From positions 1-59,473 of the forward strand of contig DBQD01000002.1 in the NCBI GenBank assembly GCA_002305715.1: a DNA stretch of 59,473 nt, written 5' to 3'. The notes beneath the pieces were generated by a model that saw only the letters and a list, made by a program, of their open reading frames with translations, was not told where the DNA came from and ran no database searches. Shown piece after piece: positions 1-8,433 of this stretch (positions are counted from its first letter, which is position 1; each line of letters starts with the position of its first letter). This DNA comes from Proteiniphilum sp. UBA1403 (GTDB taxonomy: Bacteria; Bacteroidota; Bacteroidia; Bacteroidales; Dysgonomonadaceae). Position numbers and translations under genes: made by a program.

Positions 1-8
1 CTGTCAAT

Positions 9-26
9 CTTTTGAGACAGCCCCCT
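9..26. mobile_element. possible insertion-sequence terminal end
   Basis: The run CTTTTGAGACAGCCCC near the window edge, read on the other strand as GGGGCTGTCTCAAAAG, resembles terminal inverted repeats of insertion sequences common in Bacteroidales. No transposase is visible because the window starts here, so the element, if real, lies to the left. The remaining bases up to the first gene (27-101) show nothing recognisable. This is a resemblance from memory only. Confidence 0.3.
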
Positions 27-101
27 CTCTATTATACGTGAACCAATCTTTAGATATGGTTCTTAAAGTTTTGTTCGAATTTATCTATGCCGAGGAGATG
101 C

Positions 102-1268
102 TTATGATTCGCTCTCCTGTGCTGCAAGATAATTTTTCACCGTATTTCCGTACATTTCTATAAGTTTACTATGTAAATAATCCTCATCCTTGTTTTCAAT
201 TTCGATCTTATCTATTTGTTTGGTTAGATATTTGTCGAAATTGTGCCGATCTACCATGTTATACTTGCTTGTAAAGGTTTGGGTGCTGGTCATCAAGTCG
301 TAGGCAATGTAATTGTGGGTGTAAAAATGATAATTGAGATGCATCTCTTTATCGATAATGGCAGCTGCATTCGATAGTATAGTCGACCTGTTAGTCTCAC
401 CCTCCATCTTTTCCAGCTTGTCGTTAATGGGACGTCCAAACTGAAGATGAATGCGTCCTTTAAAACCCATTATACCCGTTTTCATGTTCTCCACATCATC
501 GAAGAACGTTTTCTTGTATTCAGGATCGTCCCGTTTTAACTGCGACTCCTTAGCCTTGAGATAATCGCAAGGATCATATTCATAGGAAAGTGTTAGTGGG
601 ATAATATTCAGCTTCTTAAGCGCCTCCAACGGGTTGCCTTTATCGTAAAGTGATAGCATCTTAAGGACACTGATTTGTGTTCGGTCGTTCGCATCCTTGG
701 CCCTTCCTTCCCGCTGGGCAATCCAGATGGATTGGTTGCGATCAATGATGGTCTGGCTGATATATTCAGAAAGGTGCTGAATGTTTTCGAGCAGTTGCTT
801 AATGGGTAAGTTGCGTCGAACAATAAAGCTTTTGTTCAATCGTACAATATCGGCCACCCAGGGAATAATGAGCAGGTTATCTCCCACAGCTACCTCTACC
901 GTTTCTCTCCTGTTCAGAAACATCAGGATATTCAGGACGGCAGCATCCAAAACAATATCGCGATGGTTGGAAATATAAAGGTGACTTTTGTCGTCACGTG
1001 TATAAATCCAGTTAGAACTGTTGATTTTGGTTTGTGTTACATCGAACAGTTTGAGCAGGATGGGCATGGAAACTGTCCGTTGGAAATCGTAGACAGTTTT
1101 GCATCGTTCCATGGTTTGAATGAGATTCTTCCAGGTTGCAGCTTCAATGTAAGGTACGACTGTTTGGCGAAAATAAGGATCAGAAGTGATCTTATGTATG
1201 GCAACCTCCACTTCATGGTCTCTGATAGGGCGGATGTCATCAAAAAAGTCGATGCTTTTATTTTCCAT
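102..1268 (-). CDS. glycerol-3-phosphate/lysophosphatidate acyltransferase-like protein
   Basis: A PlsC-type acyltransferase of 388 aa that probably transfers acyl groups to a glycerolipid or ornithine-lipid precursor at the inner membrane face. The family's first motif appears as NHRDIVLD near residue 102; H and the last D are five residues apart rather than the usual four, unless the earlier D is used. The second motif appears as REGRAKD near residue 187. The longer reading frame opens with TTG at 1289; the ATG at 1268 is the better start because it begins MENKSIDFF without the odd prefix. It lies downstream of ddl but 190 bp away and has its own candidate promoter. Substrate is not determinable from sequence. 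Confidence 0.75.
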   Translation of the reverse strand: MENKSIDFFDDIRPIRDHEVEVAIHKITSDPYFRQTVVPYIEAATWKNLIQTMERCKTVYDFQRTVSMPILLKLFDVTQTKINSSNWIYTRDDKSHLYISNHRDIVLDAAVLNILMFLNRRETVEVAVGDNLLIIPWVADIVRLNKSFIVRRNLPIKQLLENIQHLSEYISQTIIDRNQSIWIAQREGRAKDANDRTQISVLKMLSLYDKGNPLEALKKLNIIPLTLSYEYDPCDYLKAKESQLKRDDPEYKKTFFDDVENMKTGIMGFKGRIHLQFGRPINDKLEKMEGETNRSTILSNAAAIIDKEMHLNYHFYTHNYIAYDLMTSTQTFTSKYNMVDRHNFDKYLTKQIDKIEIENKDEDYLHSKLIEMYGNTVKNYLAAQESES

Positions 1269-1386
1269 TTTTTGAAATTTTGAAAGCAATTATCTATTTA
1301 CACATTTGCGGCGTAAAATTGAAAGAATGAGATACCCTGTAAAAGGCTAAAATGATCAGATTCTTTGTTTTAACATTTTTATCCCG

Positions 1387-1394
1387 CAAATATA
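1387..1394 (-). promoter_or_regulatory. candidate -7 element for the acyltransferase gene
   Basis: On the minus strand this reads TATATTTG, a full match to the Bacteroidetes -7 consensus TAnnTTTG, about 120 bp before the ATG. The nearest TTG upstream is 23 bp away, longer than the usual 19-21 bp, so the -33 element is weak. Confidence 0.4.
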
Positions 1395-1459
1395 GTTATT
1401 TTTTTGAATCTTGATTACAAATCAGATGTAACTTCACTGTGTTAAAACCGATGTGTCAA

Positions 1460-2443
1460 TCAGGATGGGTTTACTTGTAGATTATATTCTATGATGTTTG
1501 AAAGCACCTCTGTCATGCTCAATCCTGCTGCGGCTACTTGCTGTGGAATGAAGCTGGTAGCCGTCATTCCGGGTGTGGTATTTACCTCCAACAGCACCGG
1601 AATATTGTTTGAGATGATAAAATCGGCCCGAATAATTCCCTTTGCACCAATAAGTCGATAAATCTTTTCGGTCACCTGTTGGATAGTTTTGGTCATTTCT
1701 TCTGAGAGGCGGGCTGGTGTAATTTCCTGAACCTGTCCGTTGTATTTTGCATCAAAATCGAAAAATTCGTTGGATGTTACCACCTCTGTCAGGGGCAAAA
1801 CTGTAAGTCCATCACCGGTAACATAGCAGCCACAGGTGACTTCTGTTCCTGCAATGAAGCTCTCGATGATTACTTCAGGGGCTTCATTAAACGCATCTGT
1901 AACCGCTTTCCCGAGTGCTGCAGTCTCCTTCACCTTCGTGGTGGCAAAACTTGAACCTCCTATATTAGGCTTTACAAAGAGTGGCAACCCCAGTTGGGCT
2001 ACAATTGCATCGGGTTGACACAAATCGCCCTTTCTCAAAATCATGGAGTTCGCTACATGAATACCAAAGTTTTTGAGGAAGTTGTTGCAGGTGAACTTGC
2101 TGAATGTGAGAGCCGACGCCAGTACACCGCAGTTGGAGTAGGGGATACCCAGCATGTCGAAATAACCCTGTAGGGTGCCATCTTCGCCGGGGGTACCGTG
2201 GATGGTGATGTAGGCAAAATCGAATTTAACTGTTTGCCCATCTGCAAGAAAGCTGAAGTCATTCTTATTGACAGGGAATGAGTTCCCCTCATAATCTACC
2301 TCCCACGAGGTTTTATCGATCATAACCTTGTAGAGGTTGTATTGTGTGTTGCTTAGAAAGGAGTAAATGCCGGCGGCACTTTTCTCGGAGATAACTTTTT
2401 CGGATGAGTATCCACCCCATACGATGGCGATATTTTTCTTCAT
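1460..2443 (-). CDS. ddl: D-alanine--D-alanine ligase
   Basis: Cytoplasmic ATP-grasp ligase joining two D-alanines for the peptidoglycan stem peptide. The 327 aa length is typical. The N-terminus IAVVWGGYSSEK-like segment (here IAIVWGGYSSEK) is the Ddl nucleotide-binding start, the segment TIHGTPGEDGTLQGYFD near residues 79-95 contains the conserved HG..GEDG motif, and the C-terminal half carries ATP-grasp metal ligands around LLEVNTTPGMT (near residue 287). Starts with ATG and follows the pseudouridine synthase after 23 bp, so the two are probably cotranscribed with the PASTA gene. Confidence 0.95.
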   Translation of the reverse strand: MKKNIAIVWGGYSSEKVISEKSAAGIYSFLSNTQYNLYKVMIDKTSWEVDYEGNSFPVNKNDFSFLADGQTVKFDFAYITIHGTPGEDGTLQGYFDMLGIPYSNCGVLASALTFSKFTCNNFLKNFGIHVANSMILRKGDLCQPDAIVAQLGLPLFVKPNIGGSSFATTKVKETAALGKAVTDAFNEAPEVIIESFIAGTEVTCGCYVTGDGLTVLPLTEVVTSNEFFDFDAKYNGQVQEITPARLSEEMTKTIQQVTEKIYRLIGAKGIIRADFIISNNIPVLLEVNTTPGMTATSFIPQQVAAAGLSMTEVLSNIIEYNLQVNPS

Positions 2444-2466
2444 ATGTTAATATGATGTGTTGTTTT

Positions 2467-3555
2467 TTAATCCATTCGTTCTCTTGCAGTAGTATATGTG
2501 CGCCACCGTTCAATTACGGCCTGCATGTCATCCGGTATTTGGCTGTCGAAGTAGAGTTCTTCGCCGGTGACGGGATGTATGAACCCCAACGTGCGCGCAT
2601 GCAGGCACTGGCGGGGACAAATTTCAAAACAGTTTGTAACAAATTGTTTGTACTTCGTAAATCGAGTACCACGTAGAATCTCGTCACCACCATACCGAGT
2701 ATCGTTGAAGAGGGGGTGTCCCAGATACTTCATGTGAACCCTAATCTGGTGGGTTCGTCCGGTTTCCAGCTGGCATTGCACCAAGGTTACGTAACCGAAA
2801 CGTTCCAAAACGGTGTAGTGTGTGACAGCTGTCTTGCCCTGGTCGCCCTCCGGGAAAACACGCATCAGCATTCGATCTTTGGGATCGCGCCCAATGTTAC
2901 CCTCTATGGTTCCACTATCTTTCGCAATATTACCCCATACGAGGGCTACATACTGACGTTTCGTCTCCTTGCGGAAGAATTGAGCAGAGAGGTTGGTTTT
3001 TGCGTCGGGAGTTTTGGCTATTAATAGGAGTCCGGATGTATCCTTATCGATTCGGTGGACGAGTCCCAGACGCGGGTCGTTCATATCACGAATATTATCC
3101 TGTTTCAGATGAAAGGCCACAGCATTGACCAGTGTGCCGGTATAATTGCCGTGCCCCGGGTGTACCACCAGACCGGCCGGTTTGTTCACCACCATCAGGG
3201 AGTCATCTTCATAGACGATATCCAGTGGGATATCTTCCGGTAGAATTTCCAGTACATGGCGTGGTCTGTCCATCACGATGGAGATCACATCGAGAGGTTT
3301 CACCCGGTAGTTTGATTTTACCGGTGTGCCATTAACCAAAATACAGTCGGCATCGGCAGCCTGTTGGATTCTGTTTCTTGAAATGCCCTCAATTCGTACC
3401 GACAAAAACTTGTCGATGCGCAATAGGCTCTGCCCCTTATCGGCTACAAACCGATAATGTTCATATTTCTGATCTTTATCGGAATTGTCGTATTCTAGCA
3501 GATCTTCCTCTTCTTGTAGGAAGTCGAGATCCTCGTAATCTTCGTTTGTCACCAT
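2467..3555 (-). CDS. rluD: RluD/RluA-family 23S rRNA pseudouridine synthase
   Basis: 362 aa. An S4 RNA-binding domain lies around residues 45-95 and the RluA catalytic domain around 110-330. The catalytic motif HRIDKDTSG places the nucleophilic Asp near residue 170, and the RTHQIRVH motif is near residue 268. Family members convert uridines of helix 69 of 23S rRNA (RluD) or other rRNA/tRNA sites to pseudouridine; the exact site cannot be read from sequence. The first 35 residues are a strongly acidic extension (EDYEDLDFLQEEEDLLEY), longer than in E. coli RluD. It starts 8 bp after the PASTA gene stop, indicating an operon. Confidence 0.85.
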   Translation of the reverse strand: MVTNEDYEDLDFLQEEEDLLEYDNSDKDQKYEHYRFVADKGQSLLRIDKFLSVRIEGISRNRIQQAADADCILVNGTPVKSNYRVKPLDVISIVMDRPRHVLEILPEDIPLDIVYEDDSLMVVNKPAGLVVHPGHGNYTGTLVNAVAFHLKQDNIRDMNDPRLGLVHRIDKDTSGLLLIAKTPDAKTNLSAQFFRKETKRQYVALVWGNIAKDSGTIEGNIGRDPKDRMLMRVFPEGDQGKTAVTHYTVLERFGYVTLVQCQLETGRTHQIRVHMKYLGHPLFNDTRYGGDEILRGTRFTKYKQFVTNCFEICPRQCLHARTLGFIHPVTGEELYFDSQIPDDMQAVIERWRTYTTARERMD

Positions 3556-3563
3556 GAATCTTG

Positions 3564-4226
3564 TTAGAAGAATGAATCGTCGATGTCTCCACTATTTTGC
3601 AGAATATTATTTTCATCCGTTGTTTGCGGCAGATCGATGTATTCATCGAATACATTCAGCGAGTCTGGATGTGCCCCTCTGGTGACAACCAATGTAAGTG
3701 GTGAACCGGCGGGTACTTTTTCATTGGGAGACAATGTTTGGCCGCGATATTTTACAGCCACTACCAGTCCGTCAAATTGAGAAGGAGTTTCCTCGATATT
3801 TAATTGGTTGAACCCCATTGATTTTAGTAAAGCGATTGCCTGACGTGAAGAATAATCTTCCAATCCCGGCACCGATACCTGTTGAGGAGTACGAGAATAA
3901 ATAGTAATATATATGGAGCGACCTTCCTTTACTTTATTTCCAGCCTTGGGCGTTTGATCGAGGATGGCACCGGGCACAGCATCTCTTCGGTAGATAGAAT
4001 CTACTACCTCCCCTTGCAGTCCCAAAGATGTTAGAATTGTGAATGCCTCGTTCAGCTGTAACCCTTCCAATGTGGGAACTTCCACGTTTTGTCCGTGTCG
4101 GGTGTATATACCCAGTAAAATCAACGTGAGCAGGATGAGCAGAACTCCAGTAGAGATGATCATGAGAAGATTCTTTACAATCCTGTTGCCAAGTATCGAT
4201 TTTACTTTATGCGTATTATTTGTCAT
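3564..4226 (-). CDS. PASTA-domain membrane protein
   Basis: 220 aa. One transmembrane segment at about residues 17-42, then an extracytoplasmic part with two clear PASTA repeats (about 45-112 and 114-182) and an Asn/Asp-rich tail. PASTA domains bind peptidoglycan or muropeptides in PrkC/StkP kinases and PBP2x; here there is no kinase or transpeptidase domain, so this is a stand-alone periplasmic PASTA protein. Its place before rluD and ddl suggests a cell-envelope role. First gene of the minus-strand unit, with its own promoter just upstream. Confidence 0.8.
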   Translation of the reverse strand: MTNNTHKVKSILGNRIVKNLLMIISTGVLLILLTLILLGIYTRHGQNVEVPTLEGLQLNEAFTILTSLGLQGEVVDSIYRRDAVPGAILDQTPKAGNKVKEGRSIYITIYSRTPQQVSVPGLEDYSSRQAIALLKSMGFNQLNIEETPSQFDGLVVAVKYRGQTLSPNEKVPAGSPLTLVVTRGAHPDSLNVFDEYIDLPQTTDENNILQNSGDIDDSFF

Positions 4227-4263
4227 AATTGCGTGTACTTAATAGGAATGCTGATTATTGCTG

Positions 4264-4271
4264 CAAAAGTA
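4264..4271 (-). promoter_or_regulatory. -7 promoter element of the PASTA-rluD-ddl unit
   Basis: Reads TACTTTTG on the minus strand, a full TAnnTTTG match, 38 bp before the PASTA start codon. No good -33 TTG is seen at normal spacing. Confidence 0.5.
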
Positions 4272-4349
4272 CAAAAAAAATGAGAGAGAGGAATATGGAA
4301 TCAAAAAAGAGGAGTATTCGATGCTGTTGTGTTTGCAAATTACCAAACA

Positions 4350-4385
4350 AAAAACAGGAATGGGAAGAACTCCATTCCTGTTTTT
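4350..4385 (-). terminator. intrinsic terminator of rpmH
   Basis: Perfect 14-bp inverted repeat (AAAAACAGGAATGG and its complement) with an 8-nt loop. On the minus strand it is followed by a T-rich tract. It stands about 100 bp past the rpmH stop and separates rpmH from the PASTA unit. Symmetric A/T flanks mean it could act in both directions, but no plus-strand gene ends here. Confidence 0.8.
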
Positions 4386-4482
4386 GTATAAGAACATGTA
4401 GCAAAATCTTTGGTTTACAGCTTTCTAGCCCGGATATGCTATTACGTTCGGATCGTGTTATCCCGTTATTGTGGGTTTACAC

Positions 4483-4629
4483 TTAAAATTCGTCAGATAC
4501 GGTCAGCCTTGCTCTGCCTTTTGCACGACGAGAGGCAAGTACCTTTCTTCCGTTTTTGCTGGCCATTCTACTACGGAATCCGTGTTTGTTTTTTCTCTTT
4601 CTAATAGAGGGCTGAAATGTCTGTTTCAT
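4483..4629 (-). CDS. rpmH: 50S ribosomal protein L34
   Basis: A 48-aa basic protein beginning MKQTFQPSIRKRKNKHGF, the classical L34 start, and continuing with RMASKNGRKVLASRRAKGR. It is a structural component of the large ribosomal subunit. The stop is TAA at 4483-4485 and the start is ATG at 4627-4629. Flanked by a good promoter upstream and a strong hairpin downstream, so it is monocistronic here. It is not next to rnpA or dnaA, unlike the classical origin-region arrangement. Confidence 0.97.
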   Translation of the reverse strand: MKQTFQPSIRKRKNKHGFRSRMASKNGRKVLASRRAKGRARLTVSDEF

Positions 4630-4673
4630 ATGTTTATTCTATTTTAGTTGCAATATACAATATTAATGGGCTG

Positions 4674-4704
4674 CAAAATTAGATAAAAAAAATGGAACAT
4701 CCAA
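4674..4704 (-). promoter_or_regulatory. promoter of rpmH
   Basis: Minus strand: -7 element TAATTTTG at 4674-4681 and TTG at 4702-4704 with a 20-bp spacer, both fitting the Bacteroidetes sigma-ABfr pattern. The -7 element ends 45 bp before the rpmH ATG. Confidence 0.65.
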
Positions 4705-4792
4705 TTATTAATTCGTATAAAAATGTAACTTTCTGACTTTTTGGGCATATAGAATTTTTCAGCAAAAAAAAGTGGAAAATTTACTTGAAAAG

Positions 4793-4824
4793 TTTTGCCA
4801 TTAAAAAAAAACGCTCTATATTTG
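4793..4824 (+). promoter_or_regulatory. promoter of tRNA-Glu (and probably rpsT)
   Basis: TTTTG at 4793-4797, a 19-bp spacer, and TATATTTG at 4817-4824: one of the cleanest Bacteroidetes promoters in the window. Transcription should begin about 48 bp before the mature tRNA. No separate promoter is seen between the tRNA and rpsT. Confidence 0.8.
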
Positions 4825-4877
4825 CACCCGCAATTCGGACATCGCTCCACGCAACGAAAGGTTAACGCCTGCAACAA

Positions 4878-4949
4878 GGCCCATTCGTCTATCGGTTAGG
4901 ACGCAAGATTTTCATTCTTGAAAGAGGGGTTCGATTCCCCTATGGGCTA
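4878..4949 (+). tRNA. tRNA-Glu (TTC anticodon)
   Basis: 72 nt that fold as a cloverleaf: acceptor GGCCCAT with ATGGGCT (a G-U first pair), a D arm around CGTCTATCGGTTAGGACG, anticodon stem CAAGA/TCTTG around loop TTTTCAT with anticodon TTC at 4911-4913, and T arm GGGG/CCCC around the TTCGATT loop. CCA is not encoded. rpsT begins only 36 bp after the tRNA. Confidence 0.97.
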
Positions 4950-4985
4950 CAAAAAATAAATAAGAAACAAATACAGGTCAATCAA

Positions 4986-5240
4986 ATGGCAAATCACAAA
5001 TCATCAGAAAAGAGAATCAGACAAACCAAAGTGCGTCGTTTGACTAATCGTTATGCATCTCGCACGACAAGAGGTCAGGTTCGCAAATTGCGTGCCACTA
5101 CTTCGAAGGAGGATGCACAGAAGATGTATCCCGAGGTTTGCTCCATGTTGGATAAGTTGGCGAAAAAGAAAGTTATTCACCAGAATAAAGCCAACAACCT
5201 CAAATCAAAATTGGCAGCACATGTGAACAGCTTAAGCTGA
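4986..5240 (+). CDS. rpsT: 30S ribosomal protein S20
   Basis: 84 aa, the usual S20 length, beginning MANHKSSEKRIRQTKVRRLTN and ending in a Lys/Asn-rich helix (HQNKANNLKSKLAAHVNSL). It is a primary binder of 16S rRNA in the small subunit. The gene lies 36 bp behind tRNA-Glu with no promoter of its own in between, so the mRNA is probably released by 3' processing of the tRNA. A strong terminator follows 24 bp after the stop. Confidence 0.97.
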   Translation: MANHKSSEKRIRQTKVRRLTNRYASRTTRGQVRKLRATTSKEDAQKMYPEVCSMLDKLAKKKVIHQNKANNLKSKLAAHVNSLS

Positions 5241-5264
5241 TTTTCTGCTGATTTATAATTTACG

Positions 5265-5295
5265 AAAAGCCGAGTAGAATCTACTCGGCTTTTTT
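5265..5295 (+). terminator. intrinsic terminator of rpsT
   Basis: 13-bp stem AAAAGCCGAGTAG / CTACTCGGCTTTT with a 3-nt loop, followed by further Ts. This is textbook rho-independent structure directly behind rpsT. Confidence 0.9.
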
Positions 5296-5383
5296 GTTGT
5301 ATCCATGCTGGAGGTGTTCCAGTTGTTTAAATTTTACTCCTTTGAGAAGGGTATTTTGCGGTACCTAAAAAAAGCAAAAAGGG

Positions 5384-5414
5384 TTGGAAAAGAGGTGGAT
5401 TTTTTGTACATTTG
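5384..5414 (+). promoter_or_regulatory. promoter of gyrB
   Basis: TTG at 5384-5386, a 20-bp spacer, and TACATTTG at 5407-5414. The implied 5' leader of about 135 nt contains two small hairpins: GCCGT/ACGGC at 5438-5453 and TTCGCA/TGCGAA with arms at 5481-5486 and 5520-5525. The rest of the 5241-5555 gap holds only the rpsT terminator and AT-rich DNA. Confidence 0.7.
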
Positions 5415-5555
5415 TGTGGTATAATTCCAATCGGAAAGCCGTATGTAAACGGCAAATCCATCGTAAATTATAGGCAAACTTTCGCAGGTAATCTGTAAAA
5501 CAGTTGTACGTATAGATCTTGCGAAGAAAGAATATTTTTAACAAAGCAGATCAGC

Positions 5556-7514
5556 ATGTCAGAAGAAGAAAAAAAGTCGGCAAGCGGTGAATATTCCGCC
5601 CAAAACATTCAGGTGCTCGAAGGGCTAGAAGCAGTTCGCAAACGTCCCGCCATGTATATTGGTGACGTAGGCGAGAAAGGACTTCATCACTTGGTATATG
5701 AGGTCGTGGATAACTCCATTGATGAAGCACTTGCCGGATATTGTACCGAAATAAATGTCATTATCAACGAGGATAATTCTATCACCGTGAAGGATGACGG
5801 TAGAGGTATCCCGGTAGATTTTCACGAAAAAGAAAAGAAGTCGGCACTCGAAGTGGTGCTCACAGTTCTTCATGCCGGAGGTAAGTTTGACAAAGGTACC
5901 TATAAGGTGTCGGGCGGACTTCACGGCGTGGGTGTTTCTTGTGTGAATGCATTGTCTATATACCTAAAGGCGGAAGTTCATCGCGCAGGTAAGATTTATG
6001 TGCAGGAATTTTCTCAAGGCAAGTCCTATGCAGATGTCAAGGTAGTGGGTGAAACAAACCATACCGGAACAATTATCACATTTAAGCCAGATGAGTCGAT
6101 TTTCCATGTGATGGAGTATCGGTATGATACCCTTGCTACACGATTAAGGGAGCTGGCATTCCTGAATGCGAACCTGACGTTGACGCTAACCGACAAGAGG
6201 GTGGCTCGTGAGGATGGAACCTTTAAAACAGAACGTTTCTATTCAGAAACAGGTCTGGAGGAATTTGTGATCTATATCGACAAGAATAAAGATTCTCTGA
6301 TTCCGGAGCCCATACATATTGTTACGGAGAAAAATGGCATTCCCATTGAGATTGCAATGACCTACAACGATACCTACAACGAAAATATCTTCTCCTATGT
6401 GAACAACATCAACACCATAGAGGGAGGTACACATCTTACCGGTTTCAGAAGAGGTCTCTCCCGAACATTGAAGAAGTATGCCGAAGATTCCAAGATGCTT
6501 GACAAAGTGAAGGTGGAGATCAGTGGGGATGACTTCCGTGAAGGACTTACGGCGGTACTCTCTGTGAAGGTTGCTGAGCCACAATTTGAGGGACAAACTA
6601 AAACCAAATTGGGTAACAGCGAAGTTATTGGAGCCGTGGATCAGGCAATTGGAGAAGCACTGAAATATTACCTCGAGGAGCATCCTAAAGAGGCAAAGAT
6701 AATTGTCGAAAAAGTAATTCTTGCAGCGACAGCCCGTCAGGCTGCCCGCAAGGCACGGGAGATGGTGCAGCGCAAATCGCCCCTTTCGGGTGGCGGTCTG
6801 CCGGGTAAGTTGGCCGACTGTTCCAGCAAGGACCCCAAGCAGAGCGAAATCTTTCTCGTGGAGGGAGATTCGGCAGGTGGTACGGCAAAACAGGGTCGTA
6901 ACCGCGTGTTCCAGGCTATTCTGCCTCTTAGGGGAAAGATTCTGAATGTGGAAAAAGCAATGCCACACAAGGTGCTGGAAAGTGAAGAGATTAAAAATAT
7001 TTATACCGCTCTGGGAGTAACTATAGGTACTGAGGAAGATTCAAAGGAGCTCAATATCTCAAAGTTACGCTACCACAAGATCATTTTAATGACCGACGCG
7101 GATGTCGATGGTAGCCACATTGATACGCTGATTCTCACCTTCTTCTTCCGATATATGCGCACACTCATTGAAAATGGGTATGTATATATTGCTACTCCTC
7201 CGCTCTACCTCTGCAAAAAAGGGAAGATAGAAGAGTACTGCTACAACGAGAAACAACGTAGAGATTTTATCGATAAGTATGCAGATGGTAACGAAAATGC
7301 CGTTCATACACAGCGATATAAAGGTTTGGGAGAGATGAACGCAGAGCAGCTTTGGGAAACAACAATGAATCCTGAACATCGCTTGCTCAAACAGGTAACA
7401 ATTGAGAATGCGGCCGATGCCGACATCATCTTTACCATGCTTATGGGTGAGGAGGTAGGACCACGACGTGAGTTCATTGAAGAAAATGCTACCTATGCAA
7501 ATATAGACGCATAA
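5556..7514 (+). CDS. gyrB: DNA gyrase subunit B
   Basis: 652 aa ATPase subunit of type II topoisomerase, working with GyrA to introduce negative supercoils. GHKL ATPase motifs: EVVDNSIDEALAG (near residue 50), DDGRGIP (near 83) and GGLHGVG (near 121). The TOPRIM part has EGDSAGG (near 430), PLRGKILNVEKA and DADVDGSHI (near 511); the C-terminus has RYKGLGEMN (near 588) and ends GPRREFIEENA, which fits GyrB rather than ParE. The length suits the short GyrB type without the E. coli-like 165-residue insert. It sits alone behind a good promoter and 1 bp before the next gene. Confidence 0.95.
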   Translation: MSEEEKKSASGEYSAQNIQVLEGLEAVRKRPAMYIGDVGEKGLHHLVYEVVDNSIDEALAGYCTEINVIINEDNSITVKDDGRGIPVDFHEKEKKSALEVVLTVLHAGGKFDKGTYKVSGGLHGVGVSCVNALSIYLKAEVHRAGKIYVQEFSQGKSYADVKVVGETNHTGTIITFKPDESIFHVMEYRYDTLATRLRELAFLNANLTLTLTDKRVAREDGTFKTERFYSETGLEEFVIYIDKNKDSLIPEPIHIVTEKNGIPIEIAMTYNDTYNENIFSYVNNINTIEGGTHLTGFRRGLSRTLKKYAEDSKMLDKVKVEISGDDFREGLTAVLSVKVAEPQFEGQTKTKLGNSEVIGAVDQAIGEALKYYLEEHPKEAKIIVEKVILAATARQAARKAREMVQRKSPLSGGGLPGKLADCSSKDPKQSEIFLVEGDSAGGTAKQGRNRVFQAILPLRGKILNVEKAMPHKVLESEEIKNIYTALGVTIGTEEDSKELNISKLRYHKIILMTDADVDGSHIDTLILTFFFRYMRTLIENGYVYIATPPLYLCKKGKIEEYCYNEKQRRDFIDKYADGNENAVHTQRYKGLGEMNAEQLWETTMNPEHRLLKQVTIENAADADIIFTMLMGEEVGPRREFIEENATYANIDA

Positions 7515-7515
7515 C

Positions 7516-8421
7516 ATGAAACGCCCTCCGTCACTGCAGCAGCACGATAAAGCAGTCATTCTTTCTCCTGCGGGAAAGGTTGAGAAAACACTTGTGCTTA
7601 ATGCTGCTGTAGTGTTAGAGAGCTGGGGGCTACATGTGGTTACGGGTGAACATGCCCTGCAGGAGGTTGGTCGTTTTAGCGGTACGGTTGAGCAACGACT
7701 AAAAGATCTTCAACATGCATTTGATGACCCCGAGGTGAAACTCATTTTCTGTTCGAGGGGTGGATATGGAGTTGTTCATCTTCTCAATAGACTCGATTTC
7801 AGGGGTATCAAGAGTAATCCCAAGTGGGTAGTTGGCTATAGCGATATCACAGCCCTGCATGCTGCTTTACAAGCACACGATATAGCTTCGGTACACGGCC
7901 CAATGGCCAAACATTTTTCAGAGGAGGGTGGCGACGATCCATCGGTGCGTTATACGAAAAGTATCCTGATGGGTGAGCCTCTTTTGTATGAAATACCGCT
8001 TGACGACTCAAAAGGCCTTAATCGTAATGGTGTTGCAAGTGGTACAATCTTTGGAGGGAACCTGGCTGTTTTATGCAGTTTACTTGGCACTCCCTATTTT
8101 CAAATACCCCATAAGGGGATTTTGTTTATTGAAGATATCGGAGAAACACCATATCGTGTAGACCGTATGATCTGGCAATTAAAACATGCCGGTGTGTTCG
8201 ATCAAATCAGTGGCCTGATAGTGGGACAGTTTACCGATTACGAAGAGGATAACCAGATGTACCTCCCATTGCACCAGTCTATCATTGAGGTGGTGCGTGA
8301 CGATGATTTTCCGGTCTGTTTCGACTTCCCGGTTGGTCATACACGATTGAATTATCCAATACTCATGGGTATGGAAGCATCACTACACATAAATACCAAT
8401 AATATTTTATTCAAACAGTAA
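7516..8421 (+). CDS. LD-carboxypeptidase (peptidase family S66)
   Basis: 301 aa, LdcA/MccF family. These serine peptidases remove the terminal D-Ala from murein tetrapeptides during cell-wall recycling, or cleave related amide bonds. The nucleophile motif GYSDIT places Ser near residue 109, a conserved FGGNLAVLCSLLGTPY segment lies near 177-192, FIEDIGE supplies the acidic residue (near 201), and GHTRLNYP near the end supplies the His of the Ser-His-Glu triad. No signal peptide, so it is cytoplasmic, as expected for recycling. It starts 1 bp after the gyrB stop and is likely translated from the gyrB message. Confidence 0.88.
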   Translation: MKRPPSLQQHDKAVILSPAGKVEKTLVLNAAVVLESWGLHVVTGEHALQEVGRFSGTVEQRLKDLQHAFDDPEVKLIFCSRGGYGVVHLLNRLDFRGIKSNPKWVVGYSDITALHAALQAHDIASVHGPMAKHFSEEGGDDPSVRYTKSILMGEPLLYEIPLDDSKGLNRNGVASGTIFGGNLAVLCSLLGTPYFQIPHKGILFIEDIGETPYRVDRMIWQLKHAGVFDQISGLIVGQFTDYEEDNQMYLPLHQSIIEVVRDDDFPVCFDFPVGHTRLNYPILMGMEASLHINTNNILFKQ

Positions 8422-8433
8422 AAATACACAGCA

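Noticed and set aside
6243..6968. Long minus-strand open frame inside gyrB (241 codons)
   Set aside because: Shadow of gyrB in the opposite strand; no family features and gyrB is certain.
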